DNA of 37,800 nucleotides from an uncultured Bacteroidia bacterium (GTDB lineage Bacteria; Bacteroidota; Bacteroidia; Bacteroidales; Prolixibacteraceae). The notes under the pieces are model-generated. The model made no database searches and was not told where the DNA came from. It saw only the letters and a program-made list of their open reading frames with translations. The stretch is taken from the NCBI GenBank assembly GCA_903834845.1, contig CAILKW010000804.1, positions 1 to 37,800 of the forward strand, in the 5' to 3' direction. The translations under genes and the position numbers were made by a program. Positions within the stretch are counted from its first letter, which is position 1. Each line of letters starts with the position of its first letter. Of this stretch, positions 9,582-19,456 are shown piece after piece.

Positions 9582-10094
9582 ATGAAAGAAAAAAAGGCAT
9601 TAAGGATTTTATTTATTATTCTGATAATAATATCTAATATCAGTTTGGACCAAATTTCAAAAAATATTGTAAGACAAAAAATTGAATATAATACTCAGAT
9701 AACTGTGATTAATAAGTATTTGATTCTTACGAAGGTTGAAAATTCCGGGGCATTTTTAGGATTAGGAGATTCTATTTATCGGCCGATATACAAATTATTA
9801 ATGATTTTATTACCATTAATAGTACTTTGTTATGCACTGTATTATTTAATAAAAAGAGATACTTTATCTATATCACTGATTATTGGGATAAGTTTTTTAA
9901 CAGGTGGAGGATTAGGAAATATATATGATAGAATACTATATGGTTCTGTGACAGATTTTTTGTACTTCGATTTTGTATTATTTCATACAGGAATTGTGAA
10001 TATTGCAGATATTTCTGTTACTATAGGACTTTTTTTAACTATATATGGATTCTATGTCAATCGAAAAGAATTCAATATTAAGAAAATAGAATAA
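9582..10094 (+). CDS. lspA: Lipoprotein signal peptidase II (LspA)
   Basis: Predicted aspartyl protease of the inner membrane that cleaves prolipoprotein signal peptides. At 170 residues it has normal length and four transmembrane segments. All family blocks are present: DQISK (residues 23-27), the ENSGAFLG block at 53-60, GGGLGNIYDR (catalytic D116), VTDFLYF, and VNIADISV (N140, catalytic D143). It is not beside the usual housekeeping neighbours; it stands alone between an att-like palindrome and a methyltransferase remnant. That position suggests an accessory second copy, possibly serving a particular lipoprotein or giving resistance to LspA inhibitors; this is inference. Confidence 0.93.
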   Translation: MKEKKALRILFIILIIISNISLDQISKNIVRQKIEYNTQITVINKYLILTKVENSGAFLGLGDSIYRPIYKLLMILLPLIVLCYALYYLIKRDTLSISLIIGISFLTGGGLGNIYDRILYGSVTDFLYFDFVLFHTGIVNIADISVTIGLFLTIYGFYVNRKEFNIKKIE

Positions 10095-10302
10095 TATTAT
10101 TGAGTATTTTCCTGATAAATTAAGGGTTACAGATTTATTACATGAATATGAAAATGGTAAATGGGTTCAAAAAGTAAGTTCGTATTATAAAATAAGGATA
10201 AGTCGTGAATTGGTTTTAGGATTTTTCAAGGATTCCGGATTTAAGATTAGCTTTGATAATAATACTAATCGAATGATTACAATAATAGGACAAAAAAATT
10301 AG
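10090..10302 (+). pseudogene. 3' remnant of a class I methyltransferase-like gene
   Basis: An open frame with clear protein character overlaps the lspA stop and ends at a TAG at 10300-10302. It reads EYFPDKLRVTDLLHEYENGK, then a YYKIRISRELVLGFFKDSGF segment, then RMITIIGQKN. It has no usable start codon and is entered directly after an in-frame stop at 10087. The pattern (strand, aromatic, helix, GFKI strand, closing RMITII strand) is that of the C-terminal beta strands of SAM-dependent methyltransferases. I read it as the tail of a gene whose 5' part was replaced when lspA arrived. Confidence 0.6.
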
Positions 10303-10320
10303 AATAAATATCACTAAATT

Positions 10321-11151
10321 ATGAAAAGAATTACATTTATTTCAACAATATTGTATATATTAGCAATCAATTACATTTTGGGATCCCCAGTAGAAAGAAT
10401 GGACAATAAGGACTCATTGCGAATTGTAATTACATTTAATAACTGTTCTTCTGATACAAATCTTAAGGCCGGACCCGGCTTTTCAGCATGGATTGAATAT
10501 AAGGAAAGAGTCCTTATTTTCGATACAGGTAGCGATTACCTTACTTTATTAGAAAATATGGAAAAGCTGAATCTCGATTTCATGAAAGTAACTGATATCT
10601 TCATTTCTCACAACCATTGGGATCATATATACGGTATTCCGGGTATTGCTGGTGTAAAAAACTTTCAGGTAAATACATTTATCCCAAAATCGTCAGTTGA
10701 TGCTATTATACAACAAGTTCCAAGACTAATATATAAAGAAGTAAATGAGTTTAAAGAGCTATATCCCGGAATTTGGAGTACTGGTGAAATGAGTTCTAAA
10801 TTTCTAAATACCACTATTGCCGAGCAAATGATTATTCTCGAGACAAAAGAAGGACTTATTGTAATAACCGGATGTTCGCACCCAGGAATCGAAACCCTGA
10901 TAAACCTTGTTAAAGGTAAATTTCCGGGAAAAACAATTAAGCTACTAATTGGGGGATTTCATCTGGAAAAGAAAACAAAAGAGGAAATCAAACTTATTTC
11001 AGACTATCTTAAGGAGACAGGTATAAAAGCTATTGCTCCTTCACACTGCACAGGTGAAACTGCTATTGAATATTTTAAAAATAGCAATGGAGTAGATTAT
11101 ATTCAGATGTTTTTAGGGAATGAGTACAAAATATTGAACGTCAAGCTTTAA
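10321..11151 (+). CDS. Exported MBL-fold metallohydrolase
   Basis: A 276-residue metallo-beta-lactamase-fold protein. Zinc-binding motif H97-N-H99-W-D101-H102 (SHNHWDH) is followed by H187 in TGCSHPG, H214 in GGFHLE and H242 in PSHCTGE. The TGCSHPG and GGFHL signatures point to the COG1237-type subgroup, which includes proteins related to methanopterin-pathway aminobenzene-phosphate synthases, rather than true beta-lactamases. An N-terminal hydrophobic segment (residues 4-21) suggests export or membrane anchoring. It lies 18 bases after the methyltransferase remnant. The physiological substrate cannot be read from the sequence. Confidence 0.88.
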   Translation: MKRITFISTILYILAINYILGSPVERMDNKDSLRIVITFNNCSSDTNLKAGPGFSAWIEYKERVLIFDTGSDYLTLLENMEKLNLDFMKVTDIFISHNHWDHIYGIPGIAGVKNFQVNTFIPKSSVDAIIQQVPRLIYKEVNEFKELYPGIWSTGEMSSKFLNTTIAEQMIILETKEGLIVITGCSHPGIETLINLVKGKFPGKTIKLLIGGFHLEKKTKEEIKLISDYLKETGIKAIAPSHCTGETAIEYFKNSNGVDYIQMFLGNEYKILNVKL

Positions 11152-11446
11152 ATCCAATTTGATAATTAGAAATTGATACAAAAAATAAATAATAACTTAA
11201 TTGTCAATATTACATTTAAATACAACAGCTTTCCAGCGTCTAATAAACGTCAAGTATCATTTTTGGTAATAAGCCAAACCTCACCACCGACATGTCGAAT
11301 GTAGCTCAAATGCTACCTGACGCCAACCATTATTGCAACCAATTGAAAAGAAACAGAGATAGAGGGCAAACCTTACAACGAAGTTTTGAGTTTTAAGATG
11401 TGCCTCACCGAAAACCAAGTATTGCGTTTCAAATAAGAAGGTGAAA

Positions 11447-11573
11447 ACAATCGGTTGCTAATAAAAACAAATTTTCTTCGTGGTAAAGTTCAGGAATAGA
11501 GATTATCATTCTTATAAAGATTTACGTCACAAGCAAGTTTAAGTTTAGCAAATCCCTGACTGCAATTAGCTTC
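11447..11573. repeat. Dispersed intergenic repeat, copy X2
   Basis: Second copy of the repeat at 8-134, with the same length and same order of conserved blocks. Its inner stem has decayed (TCGTGG against CCCTGA), but a GTTAT follows at 11578-11582. The surrounding 11152-11737 stretch has no gene; a GCCAACCATTATTGCAA block near 11322-11338 resembles the right end of palindrome B, so an older att-like element may also lie here. Confidence 0.7.
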
Positions 11574-11737
11574 GGTCGTTATAAACTATTTAGTTATACA
11601 TTAACTGACAGATGATTAATTCTACATTAACTTTAATTATAGAATTACTTGCAAATTAAATCCGAAAATAGATATAGAATATTATATCTAAAAACTACGG
11701 TGAAATCAAAAATCAAAAATCAAAAATTCTAAATGCT

Positions 11738-14665
11738 ATGATTTACAGTAAATTAAGATTAGTTGCTTGTTTTGTTGTAATTATTCTAAACAGTATTTCA
11801 ATCAGTGGACAAGGATTGGATTCATTAAGAAATTCATTTGTTTCACCACCGGATGCAGTGAAACCACTGGTTTATTGGTGGTGGCTTTTCAATCGCGTTG
11901 ATAAAGCAGGAATTACACGAGATTTAGAGCAGTTTAAAGCTAAAGGTATCGGTGGGGTTAATCTGATTTGCACCGGAGGATATGCCGGAAAGACACCTCT
12001 TCTTGGTGTGAAGTATCAAAGCCCCGAATGGTGGGAGCTATTCCGCCACGCAGTCAAAGAAGCCAAACGGGTAAATATTGAGTTAGGCTTCAACCTCTCG
12101 GCTGGTGGCTGGACGATGCAAGGTCCTTGGGTAACAAAGGATAACGCGATGAAGAAGGTTGTATCATCTGAATTAAAAGTCTTAGGCCCAACTAAATTCT
12201 CCGGAAAACTTCCTCAGCCCGAAACGGTGGATGGGTATTATCATGATATTTGGGTACAAGCTTTCCGGGTGGATGGCAATACAAAAAATGTAGATCTTAC
12301 TTCGGTTGTTGATATAACAGACCGGTTGAAACCCGATGGTCAGCTCGACTGGGAAGTACCTGATGGGCAATGGGTCATCTTACGGAATGGCTATACGCTG
12401 ACCGGACATTTGTGGAGCAAGTGGTTTGCCTATCCCGGTCCTCCTCAAGCCGACACATTCGAAGGTGGTGATGGCTATGAGATTGATTATCTGAAATCCT
12501 CTGCATTAGACGATCACTTCGAACATCTGGGCAAACCATTACTGGAAGAAGCAAAAAAGGCAGGTGGACATATAGCCTATTTTTGGTCGGATAGCTGGGA
12601 ATGTGGTAAACTCACCTGGACCCAGGATTTTTCAAATCAATTCAGCAGATTTCGCGGTTATGATTTGAAGCCATATATGCCAGTTTTAGCCGGATATACT
12701 GTTGCCAATGCAGAGGTATCAGCTCGATTTCGTGAAGATTTTGACCGCACGATTCAGGATTGCATTTCAGAGAATTTTTACGGCCATTTCATGGAGCTGT
12801 GTCATAAGAACGGGGTAAAAGTGGGGAATGAGGCAGGAGGACCTAATGACATTCCTCCTCAGGATGTATTGAAGAACTTGGGATATTGTGATATACCTGC
12901 TGGCGAATTTTGGGTAAACGGCCATCGTAAAGCACAAAATGGGTACAATTCCGACATGTCGTTGAGGCTCAATCTGAAGCAAACAGCAACTGCAGCTCAT
13001 ATTTATGGAAAGCGTGAAGCTATGGCTGAGGCATTTACGATGATGGATGGAGATGCTACACATTGGGCTTTGGGTCCCGCCGATTTGAAACCTTATGCCA
13101 ATGATGCATTTTGTGAGGGAATCAATCGTTTTATGTTACATCAGGCAACTTGCCAGCCACCTTCTGACGGTAAGCCGGGTTATGAATTTTGTGCAGGTCA
13201 GCATTTTACACCAAACCTTACATGGTGGGAGCAGTCACCGTCATTCTTTAGCTATCTCTCCCGTTGCCAGTACATGCTACAACAGGGAACCTTCGTTGCT
13301 GACGTTTGTTTTTATCTGGGAGAACGGCCACCAATATTGGCACCACCCAAATACCTTGTTCCCTCACTTGGCGCAGGTTACGACTGCGATTACAGCAATT
13401 CAGATGTGTTACTCAACCGGATGTCTGTCAGGAATGGACGGATTGTACTACCGGACGGAATGAACTACCGGCTTTTAGTTTTGCAAAATTGCACTTCGCC
13501 TTCTCAGGAGATTTGTGACAAAGTTGGCTCGTATCAGAAATTACAGGTTTCATCGGTTCCTTCAACTGCAATGTCACTCGAGGTAATTAAAAAGATACGG
13601 GAGTTGATTCTCTCTGGGGCAACCGTAGTTGGGCCTCCTCCGAAGAACGCTACGGGTCTCAAAAAATATCCTGAGCGTGATGAGCTTGTGAAAAAAATCG
13701 CTTATGAAATCTGGGGCGACTTAGACGGCAAAAACCGCACTGAACGAAAATTTGGAAAAGGCCGGGTGATCTGGGGAAAAACTCCACGAGAAATACTTCT
13801 CTCTGATGGCGTAACTCCCGATTTTACTTTTCAGGGACAGGAGGCAAAGCCTGGGCAGTTTGACTATATTCATCGTAAACAAGGAAATACAGACATATAT
13901 TTTGTTATCAATCGAACCAATCAGCCTGAGAAGAATGATTTTACTTTCCGTGTGGCTGGAAAACAACCGGAAGTATGGAATGTAGTAACAGGTGAAATTC
14001 ACGAAGCTAATACCTTTGTGCAGACTAAGGGAACCACAACCATGAACCTTCATCTGGATCGTTTTGACTCGTATTTCATTGTGTTTCGAAAATCTGTTTC
14101 CACTGACTCTAAAGGATCGGGAAAAGAGAATTTCCCCGAATTGAAAGAAATTACTGAATTGAAAGGTTCGTGGCAAATTTCATTCGACCCACAATGGGGC
14201 GGCCCTGATACTGTGACATTTCCCAAACTGATCAGTTGGACTGACCGACTTGAGGAGTGTATTAAATATTATTCGGGCAAAGCCACCTATAAAAAGACAT
14301 TTGATTTGAGTATGAATCCAGATGGAAAAAGGATAGCCATGCCTAAAACAGGAAGTCTGTTTCTCGATTTGGGAGAAATTAAGGATGTGGCAGAAGTCCG
14401 GCTAAACGGGAAAAAACTCGGCGTTCTTTGGTGTTCTCCCTGGCGTGTTGAAATTACTGATGCTGTCAAACCAATAGGAAATCTATTAGAGGTTGATGTT
14501 ATAAACTTATGGGCTAATCGCGTTATTGGTGATCTGAATAAACCTAAAGAAGAAAGGTTTACTAAAACACATGACGGATTTCGTTTTGATTTTCTAACTG
14601 GTAAAACACCTCTTATCAAGTCGGGATTACTCGGACCGGTGAAGCTGTATTTGTCAGCTGATTAA
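11738..14665 (+). CDS. GH106 alpha-L-rhamnosidase, exported
   Basis: Predicted GH106 enzyme cleaving alpha-L-rhamnosyl linkages in rhamnogalacturonan-type pectins. 975 residues. A signal peptide (residues 1-24, ending ISGQ) is followed by the family opening: PPDAVKPLVYWWWLFNRVDK, then ITRDLEQFKAKGIGGVNLI. The TIM-barrel-like core includes GFNLSAGGWTMQGPWV, AYFWSDSWECG and EAFTMMDG. A galactose-binding-like C-terminal sandwich carries EVRLNGKKLGVLWCSPWRVE, as in characterised GH106 proteins. It heads a two-gene operon with the GH78 gene 42 bases downstream; the pair probably acts together on rhamnose side chains in the periplasm or at the cell surface. Less AT-rich than most of the window. Confidence 0.93.
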   Translation: MIYSKLRLVACFVVIILNSISISGQGLDSLRNSFVSPPDAVKPLVYWWWLFNRVDKAGITRDLEQFKAKGIGGVNLICTGGYAGKTPLLGVKYQSPEWWELFRHAVKEAKRVNIELGFNLSAGGWTMQGPWVTKDNAMKKVVSSELKVLGPTKFSGKLPQPETVDGYYHDIWVQAFRVDGNTKNVDLTSVVDITDRLKPDGQLDWEVPDGQWVILRNGYTLTGHLWSKWFAYPGPPQADTFEGGDGYEIDYLKSSALDDHFEHLGKPLLEEAKKAGGHIAYFWSDSWECGKLTWTQDFSNQFSRFRGYDLKPYMPVLAGYTVANAEVSARFREDFDRTIQDCISENFYGHFMELCHKNGVKVGNEAGGPNDIPPQDVLKNLGYCDIPAGEFWVNGHRKAQNGYNSDMSLRLNLKQTATAAHIYGKREAMAEAFTMMDGDATHWALGPADLKPYANDAFCEGINRFMLHQATCQPPSDGKPGYEFCAGQHFTPNLTWWEQSPSFFSYLSRCQYMLQQGTFVADVCFYLGERPPILAPPKYLVPSLGAGYDCDYSNSDVLLNRMSVRNGRIVLPDGMNYRLLVLQNCTSPSQEICDKVGSYQKLQVSSVPSTAMSLEVIKKIRELILSGATVVGPPPKNATGLKKYPERDELVKKIAYEIWGDLDGKNRTERKFGKGRVIWGKTPREILLSDGVTPDFTFQGQEAKPGQFDYIHRKQGNTDIYFVINRTNQPEKNDFTFRVAGKQPEVWNVVTGEIHEANTFVQTKGTTTMNLHLDRFDSYFIVFRKSVSTDSKGSGKENFPELKEITELKGSWQISFDPQWGGPDTVTFPKLISWTDRLEECIKYYSGKATYKKTFDLSMNPDGKRIAMPKTGSLFLDLGEIKDVAEVRLNGKKLGVLWCSPWRVEITDAVKPIGNLLEVDVINLWANRVIGDLNKPKEERFTKTHDGFRFDFLTGKTPLIKSGLLGPVKLYLSAD

Positions 14666-14707
14666 TGTGTTAAGATATTTTATAAGAAAAATTAGGACAA
14701 AAAAATT

Positions 14708-17164
14708 ATGAGACGCTACAACCTTATTTTGTTAATCCTGTTTGCCTGGATAACCATGTCGAGCGGGCAAAATCGTGACTTGACCCAAGGGTTTAAAATA
14801 CCTGAACCTTATCCCGTTATTTCAGGAAAATTTTCAGGGAATGAAATATCCGAATCTCTTGATCCTCTGGTAGGATACAAATGGGAAAAGACCCATGCTG
14901 ATGATGATTTGGAGATTTATATATTACATCCCCAACGAATAACCTCGGATCTGCCTGCAAATGTTCAATTTGGGAAGGACAATGCTTTGCCAATCAAGCT
15001 GAAAAGTGCCTGCAACCTGATGTTTGATTTTGGCAGGGAAAATGCAGGATGGCTGGAGTTTGATTCGGATGATTTTGACGGGAAAGTTGAAATGAGTATC
15101 AGCGAGTACAATGAACCGGCAGTTTTAAATTCGGGAGCCACAAACCCAAAAAAGACGTTGGCACCAATCAAATATGGGTCAACCTATCGTTTGGAATTGA
15201 ATAAAGAATTGTATGAAGGAGTTCGTTTCGGATGGATTCATATCAGAAGCCTGAACAAACCTTGTACAATAAAGGATGTCCGTCTGGTATGTCAGGTGAA
15301 ACCTACAAATTATCGCGGAAGCTTCTCATGCAGTAATGAAATGCTTACCCGTATTTGGTATGCCGGAGCTTATACTTTAAAGCTTAATTTTCAAAAAGAT
15401 TTTTTCGGAGCCATCCTGATGGAGCGCAGTGATCGTTTTTCATGGACAGGCGATGCCTATCCTGCACAGGCAGCGTCAATGGTGGCTTTCGGTAATTATG
15501 ACTTTGTTCGGAAAAACCTTTTTCATACTTCCATCCAGTCGAATAGCATTGCCAGTTATCCGGTTTATTGGGTGTTAAGCCTGGTTGATTATTGCAATTA
15601 TACCGGCGATAAAGCCACTTTGAGTGAATTGCTGGATAATGCCTGTAAGAAGCTTGATGATGCATATACTCATTTTGATCGTCCTACCAGATTAAGCTTC
15701 AACGGTTGGGACGAACGATTGGGGGCAGGGTTTGAGAATCCTGATTGTGTCGAGTCTCAATATGTTTATCGAACCCTTTCAATTCAGGCGTGGAAAAAGT
15801 TTAGCCAATTGATGAATTGGTTCGGAAGAAGCGACCTGTCAAAAAAATATGAACGATTTATTGATGAAAAGATGACTCAGTTGCGCCAAACAACAAACTG
15901 GCCTGACGTTTTAGGAATTCATGCCTCCTCCAATATCTTGAATGCAGGAATTGTTAAGCCTTCTGAAGAGGAAGAGATGTGGAAAAAATCTTTTAGTGAC
16001 CGACAGCAACGGTTGTCCTATTCGCCATTCAATCAGTTTTTTATTATACAGGCGATGACACTTATGGAAAAACAGGAAGAGGCATTAAGCACAATAGATG
16101 ATTGCTGGGGCGGCCAGTTACGTTATGGCGGAACTTCTTTTTTTGAGGTGTATCGCCCTTCGTGGAATGAAGCTGTTGGACGCAATGGCGCACCGGTAAA
16201 TAACCAGTGTGGATATACCAGTCTGGCTCACCCCTGGAGTGCCGGAGTCACGAAATGGATATCTGAAGAGATGCTTGGTATTAAGCCTACAACACCGGGA
16301 TTTACCACTTTTAATGTGATGCCTAACCTTACCTCGGGAATCATCTGGGTAAAAGGTACATGCCCGACACTAAAAGGAAATATTGAAATCTCATGCAATA
16401 TGAAAAGTGGGGAGATGAAAATAACCGTGCCAAATAATACCTTAGCGAATGTAGGAATCCCAAAAGCAGAATTTACAATTGAGAATATTTTGGTAAATGG
16501 GAAATTAACTACACCTGTTACTGAAGACAGACAATTTGTATATATTGGAAAATTGCCAGCAGGCCAATACAGTATAAAATTTCAGACAGTCAGTAAGAAC
16601 ATTATTGCACCTAAAGAAGAATTAACTTATCTTTATCAAAAAGCGACAGAGGATACCGTTACTTGTGGAAATTGGAAAGGCAAATATGGGAGTAAGGGCT
16701 ATATTCTTTGCAATTATGATAGTGGCAACACTCACTTTAAAAAGAAGCCCGATTTTATAGAGAAAATAGATTTTAAGAAAAACGGGAATATAAACCTATC
16801 TGTCGCAACAAATGATCCTCGTGCATTGATATCATATCGAGAAAGCGAAACACAGCGGAAAATAGGTTCAGTTTTTACAAAAGATCCGGCTCCTTGTCTT
16901 CAAACGATGACAATAGATATCTATTGCAAACAGAACCAATCTTACAAGGTTGCCCTTTATATGGTTGACTGGGAAAAAGAAGGCAGACGTTCGGCGATTG
17001 AAGTATTCGACTTGAATAACAAGGTTCTGCTGATGCCTGTAAAAGTTGTAAGCGATTATCGGAATGGAAAATATATAGTGTTTAATGCTGATCGGAGTAT
17101 CAGAATTCGGATTAATCAAGTTCGGGGAAGTAATGCATCTCTTTCGGCATTGTTTATTGATTAA
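14708..17164 (+). CDS. GH78-like alpha-L-rhamnosidase with C-terminal domain
   Basis: An 818-residue exported six-hairpin glycosidase. Order: signal peptide (1-21, SSGQ), N-terminal beta-sandwich (MFDFGRENAGWLEF), and the (alpha/alpha)6 domain with general-acid segment MERSDRFSWTGDA (E239, D242, W246, D249) and second Glu in GGTSFFEVYRPSW (E480). Then come the SLAHPWSAG and TPGFTTFNVMPNL segments and a beta-sandwich. Residues about 630-818 form an extra domain (DTVTCGNWKGKYG, then YMVDWEKEGRRSAIEVFD) of the carbohydrate-binding beta-sandwich type often appended to Bacteroidota rhamnosidases. It is in an operon with GH106 upstream. The role is rhamnose release; the exact linkage is unknown. 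Confidence 0.9.
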   Translation: MRRYNLILLILFAWITMSSGQNRDLTQGFKIPEPYPVISGKFSGNEISESLDPLVGYKWEKTHADDDLEIYILHPQRITSDLPANVQFGKDNALPIKLKSACNLMFDFGRENAGWLEFDSDDFDGKVEMSISEYNEPAVLNSGATNPKKTLAPIKYGSTYRLELNKELYEGVRFGWIHIRSLNKPCTIKDVRLVCQVKPTNYRGSFSCSNEMLTRIWYAGAYTLKLNFQKDFFGAILMERSDRFSWTGDAYPAQAASMVAFGNYDFVRKNLFHTSIQSNSIASYPVYWVLSLVDYCNYTGDKATLSELLDNACKKLDDAYTHFDRPTRLSFNGWDERLGAGFENPDCVESQYVYRTLSIQAWKKFSQLMNWFGRSDLSKKYERFIDEKMTQLRQTTNWPDVLGIHASSNILNAGIVKPSEEEEMWKKSFSDRQQRLSYSPFNQFFIIQAMTLMEKQEEALSTIDDCWGGQLRYGGTSFFEVYRPSWNEAVGRNGAPVNNQCGYTSLAHPWSAGVTKWISEEMLGIKPTTPGFTTFNVMPNLTSGIIWVKGTCPTLKGNIEISCNMKSGEMKITVPNNTLANVGIPKAEFTIENILVNGKLTTPVTEDRQFVYIGKLPAGQYSIKFQTVSKNIIAPKEELTYLYQKATEDTVTCGNWKGKYGSKGYILCNYDSGNTHFKKKPDFIEKIDFKKNGNINLSVATNDPRALISYRESETQRKIGSVFTKDPAPCLQTMTIDIYCKQNQSYKVALYMVDWEKEGRRSAIEVFDLNNKVLLMPVKVVSDYRNGKYIVFNADRSIRIRINQVRGSNASLSALFID

Positions 17165-17305
17165 ATTGATAACCAAACCATTCTATGAAAAAGGCTTGAA
17201 AAAAGTACACCTATATTGTGCGGTAATATGCCGGTTATTCCATTATATATTACAGACAGACTCTTAGAACGGATTATAAATTTATATCAAAAATATTGAA
17301 CTCCT

Positions 17306-18082
17306 ATGAAAATCTTACTTCTACAAATATCACTTTTGCTTATAGTACATTCAACGGTTAAATCTCAAACGGATAGTATCAATAACTTTGTACCTGACAG
17401 ACCAGGCATGGCAACACCGCCAGACATTTTGACTTTAAAATATTTTCAGGTCGAAAATGGATTCCAATATGAAAAATACGATGATGGAATCTTGCAAAAT
17501 GAAAACTTTTTATTTTCTTCTTTGCTTTTAAGATATGGTGTGGTGAAAAATGCTGAAATTAGAATTCAGTACGATTATGCCTATTATAAAACTAATGATA
17601 GTTCAACTACATCAGCAGTTTACGGACTTAACCCAATAACAATAGGTACTAAAATTAAATTAATTGAACAACGAAAAGTAATACCAAATATATCTTTTTT
17701 GTTGAATCTTACTTTACCTTTTATTGGTAAAAAAGAATTTAAGCCTGATAATATTGCACCTTCAATCTGTATTTTAATGTCAAATTCCATTTCTGAAAAA
17801 TTTAATTTATGCTATAATTTTGGATTGTCATGGGATGGAAATACCTCTCAACCTGTTCATTTTTGTGCCCTTTGTTTAGGTGCTAATTTGCAACCTAAAT
17901 TGAGTACTTTCATTGAGGGATATTGTTTATCAAATCAACAAACTAATTCTGAATTTTATACAGATGCAGGTTTTGCATATTTATTAAATGATCATCTTCA
18001 AATAGATTTATCAGCCACAGGATATTTAAATTCTTTTTTAGAATATTATTGTCTTAACGCTGGTATTGCCTGGCAATTTTAA
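17306..18082 (+). CDS. Outer-membrane transporter-like beta-barrel
   Basis: A 258-residue exported protein with signal peptide (1-20, STVKSQ) and the opening FVPDRPGMATPPD followed by YFQVENGFQYEK. This is the characteristic start of the Phenol_MetA_deg family of predicted outer-membrane barrels. The body alternates amphipathic strands and ends in an aromatic residue (NAGIAWQF), as expected for BAM-dependent insertion. The family is named after phenol degradation, but members occur widely without that pathway and the substrate is unknown. It follows the GH78 gene by about 140 bases with no palindrome between. Confidence 0.8.
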   Translation: MKILLLQISLLLIVHSTVKSQTDSINNFVPDRPGMATPPDILTLKYFQVENGFQYEKYDDGILQNENFLFSSLLLRYGVVKNAEIRIQYDYAYYKTNDSSTTSAVYGLNPITIGTKIKLIEQRKVIPNISFLLNLTLPFIGKKEFKPDNIAPSICILMSNSISEKFNLCYNFGLSWDGNTSQPVHFCALCLGANLQPKLSTFIEGYCLSNQQTNSEFYTDAGFAYLLNDHLQIDLSATGYLNSFLEYYCLNAGIAWQF

Positions 18083-18171
18083 AAGGAAGGTTCTATAAAT
18101 AGTATTTAAAGTTAGTAAAAAACTGATAACGTGTTTTTTGCATGGTTTTGAGAGGGGTAAGAAAGTTTTTT

Positions 18172-18472
18172 CAGAAACAGGTTTACAGGTTAGTCAGATC
18201 AACTTTAATCAAATGCAAAAAAGACATTAATAAAAGCAGGTATTGACGCAAAAGCCACCAACCATTGGAGGCACCACTCAGAAACAACAGATTTGCATGG
18301 TCGCGGTACAGAAGTATATACCGCACCGACTTAGACATGCCGACATACAAACCATTTTTCGATACACATACTTTTACGACAATAAACCGAGAACAATACC
18401 AGCCCAATGGACAGTATGAAAATAACAAAAAATAGCCAGACAACGGATGACACGAATAACCACTCGCCATAG
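18172..18472 (+). pseudogene. Decayed tyrosine recombinase 3' end, copy 1
   Basis: Aligned to copy 2 at 23321-23620, this reads KAGIDAKATNHWRHHSETTD, then stops and shifts, and ends KITKNSQTTDDTNNHSP and a TAG. The H-x-x-R-H box of tyrosine recombinases is still visible, though damaged (intact form LRHSFATDLL in copy 2). Only the last third of an integrase is present. It is followed 107 bases later by att-like palindrome J1, in the same arrangement as copy 2, so the two are duplicates of one unit. Between the stop and J1 (18473-18578), homology to copy 2 continues without a gene. Confidence 0.75.
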
Positions 18473-18578
18473 ATTAAAAATATGAACATACTCAAAAATA
18501 GCTATCTTGATAAATACTTGAAAGTGGCAACCATAAATAACAGATTAATACGCAAATAATAACAATAAAAGTAACGTA

Positions 18579-18650
18579 TATAACAGCCAATAACCACTAT
18601 TAAGATAACATTAATTATAACACAGGAGTAGCGGTTATTGAAACGTTATG
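18579..18650. repeat. att-like palindrome J1 behind recombinase remnant
   Basis: Left arm TATAAC (18579-18584) and right GTTATG (18645-18650) flank an inner pair: CAATAACCACT (18588-18598) against AGCGGTTATTG (18630-18640), with one mismatch. The left spacer is three bases and the right is four. It matches J2 (23728-23798) in position relative to the recombinase remnant and in the central AAGATAACATTAATTATAAC block. It could be the primary recombination site (attI-like) of the lost integrase. Confidence 0.65.
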
Positions 18651-18724
18651 ACTTTATTAAACACAAATAAATCAACTTATTAGAATATTATAGTTAAAAA
18701 TTTTACAGAAAAAATAAATAATTT

Positions 18725-19456
18725 ATGAACAAATCATCAAACCAAATAATTCCATTTTTCAATGCTGCAAATGATATAATGCAACCTATTCGACTTCATT
18801 GCAAAATTCTAAAATTAAAAGATTTTGAAACTAAAATTAATAGGATTAAGTGCATAGATTTTAATCCGGAATATAAATTATTTCACTGGTGCTATTCAAA
18901 TGAAATGCTCAATACAAGTTATAAAATTAAACAAAAAACAACTAATAATGAATTATGGATACTTGGTAAAATTCAAGTTGAAAACAATTCAGTTTTAATT
19001 TCTATAAATTCAATTGAACGTGCTATTTTAGCACTAAAATTTTTTAATTCAAAAATTGATAAGTCAATACTAATTTTTGAAACAATGGATTTTTACAATA
19101 AATTACTAGAAATGTCAGAAACGAATAAGAATTTTTATTCACCAATTGAACTATTTTTTGTAAATAAACCTATTATTTGCGATAATTCTACATCAATTAT
19201 TGTAGATGAGATAATTAATTATAATCAAAAGAAAGGCAACAAGCAAAAACTTTTGGAGCAATTATATAATAAGATGATTACGGAACAATTACCGGAATAT
19301 GAAAATTTTCCAATTTACTTTTATGAAGATATAATTGAAAATATAGAATCCAGATTATTTATGAAACAAAAACTTGCTTATGAACATTTAAATGGAAATA
19401 TAAAAATGACGATGTTTGAACTCATTCAAAAATTAATTGTAGAAAATACAAAATAA
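18725..19456 (+). CDS. Hypothetical protein in cassette-like position
   Basis: A 243-residue soluble protein with no signal peptide or membrane segment; I do not recognise the family. It is rich in Asn, Lys, Ile and Glu and strongly AT-rich in codon use. A segment near residues 70-105 (LWILGKIQVENNSVLISINS, then ERAILALKFF) looks like paired strands and a helix. The C-terminal third is helical (KQKLLEQLYNKMITEQLPEY). It sits alone between palindrome J1 and palindrome K, which fits a single-gene cassette. The ATG at 18725 is the only reasonable start. Confidence 0.65.
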   Translation: MNKSSNQIIPFFNAANDIMQPIRLHCKILKLKDFETKINRIKCIDFNPEYKLFHWCYSNEMLNTSYKIKQKTTNNELWILGKIQVENNSVLISINSIERAILALKFFNSKIDKSILIFETMDFYNKLLEMSETNKNFYSPIELFFVNKPIICDNSTSIIVDEIINYNQKKGNKQKLLEQLYNKMITEQLPEYENFPIYFYEDIIENIESRLFMKQKLAYEHLNGNIKMTMFELIQKLIVENTK

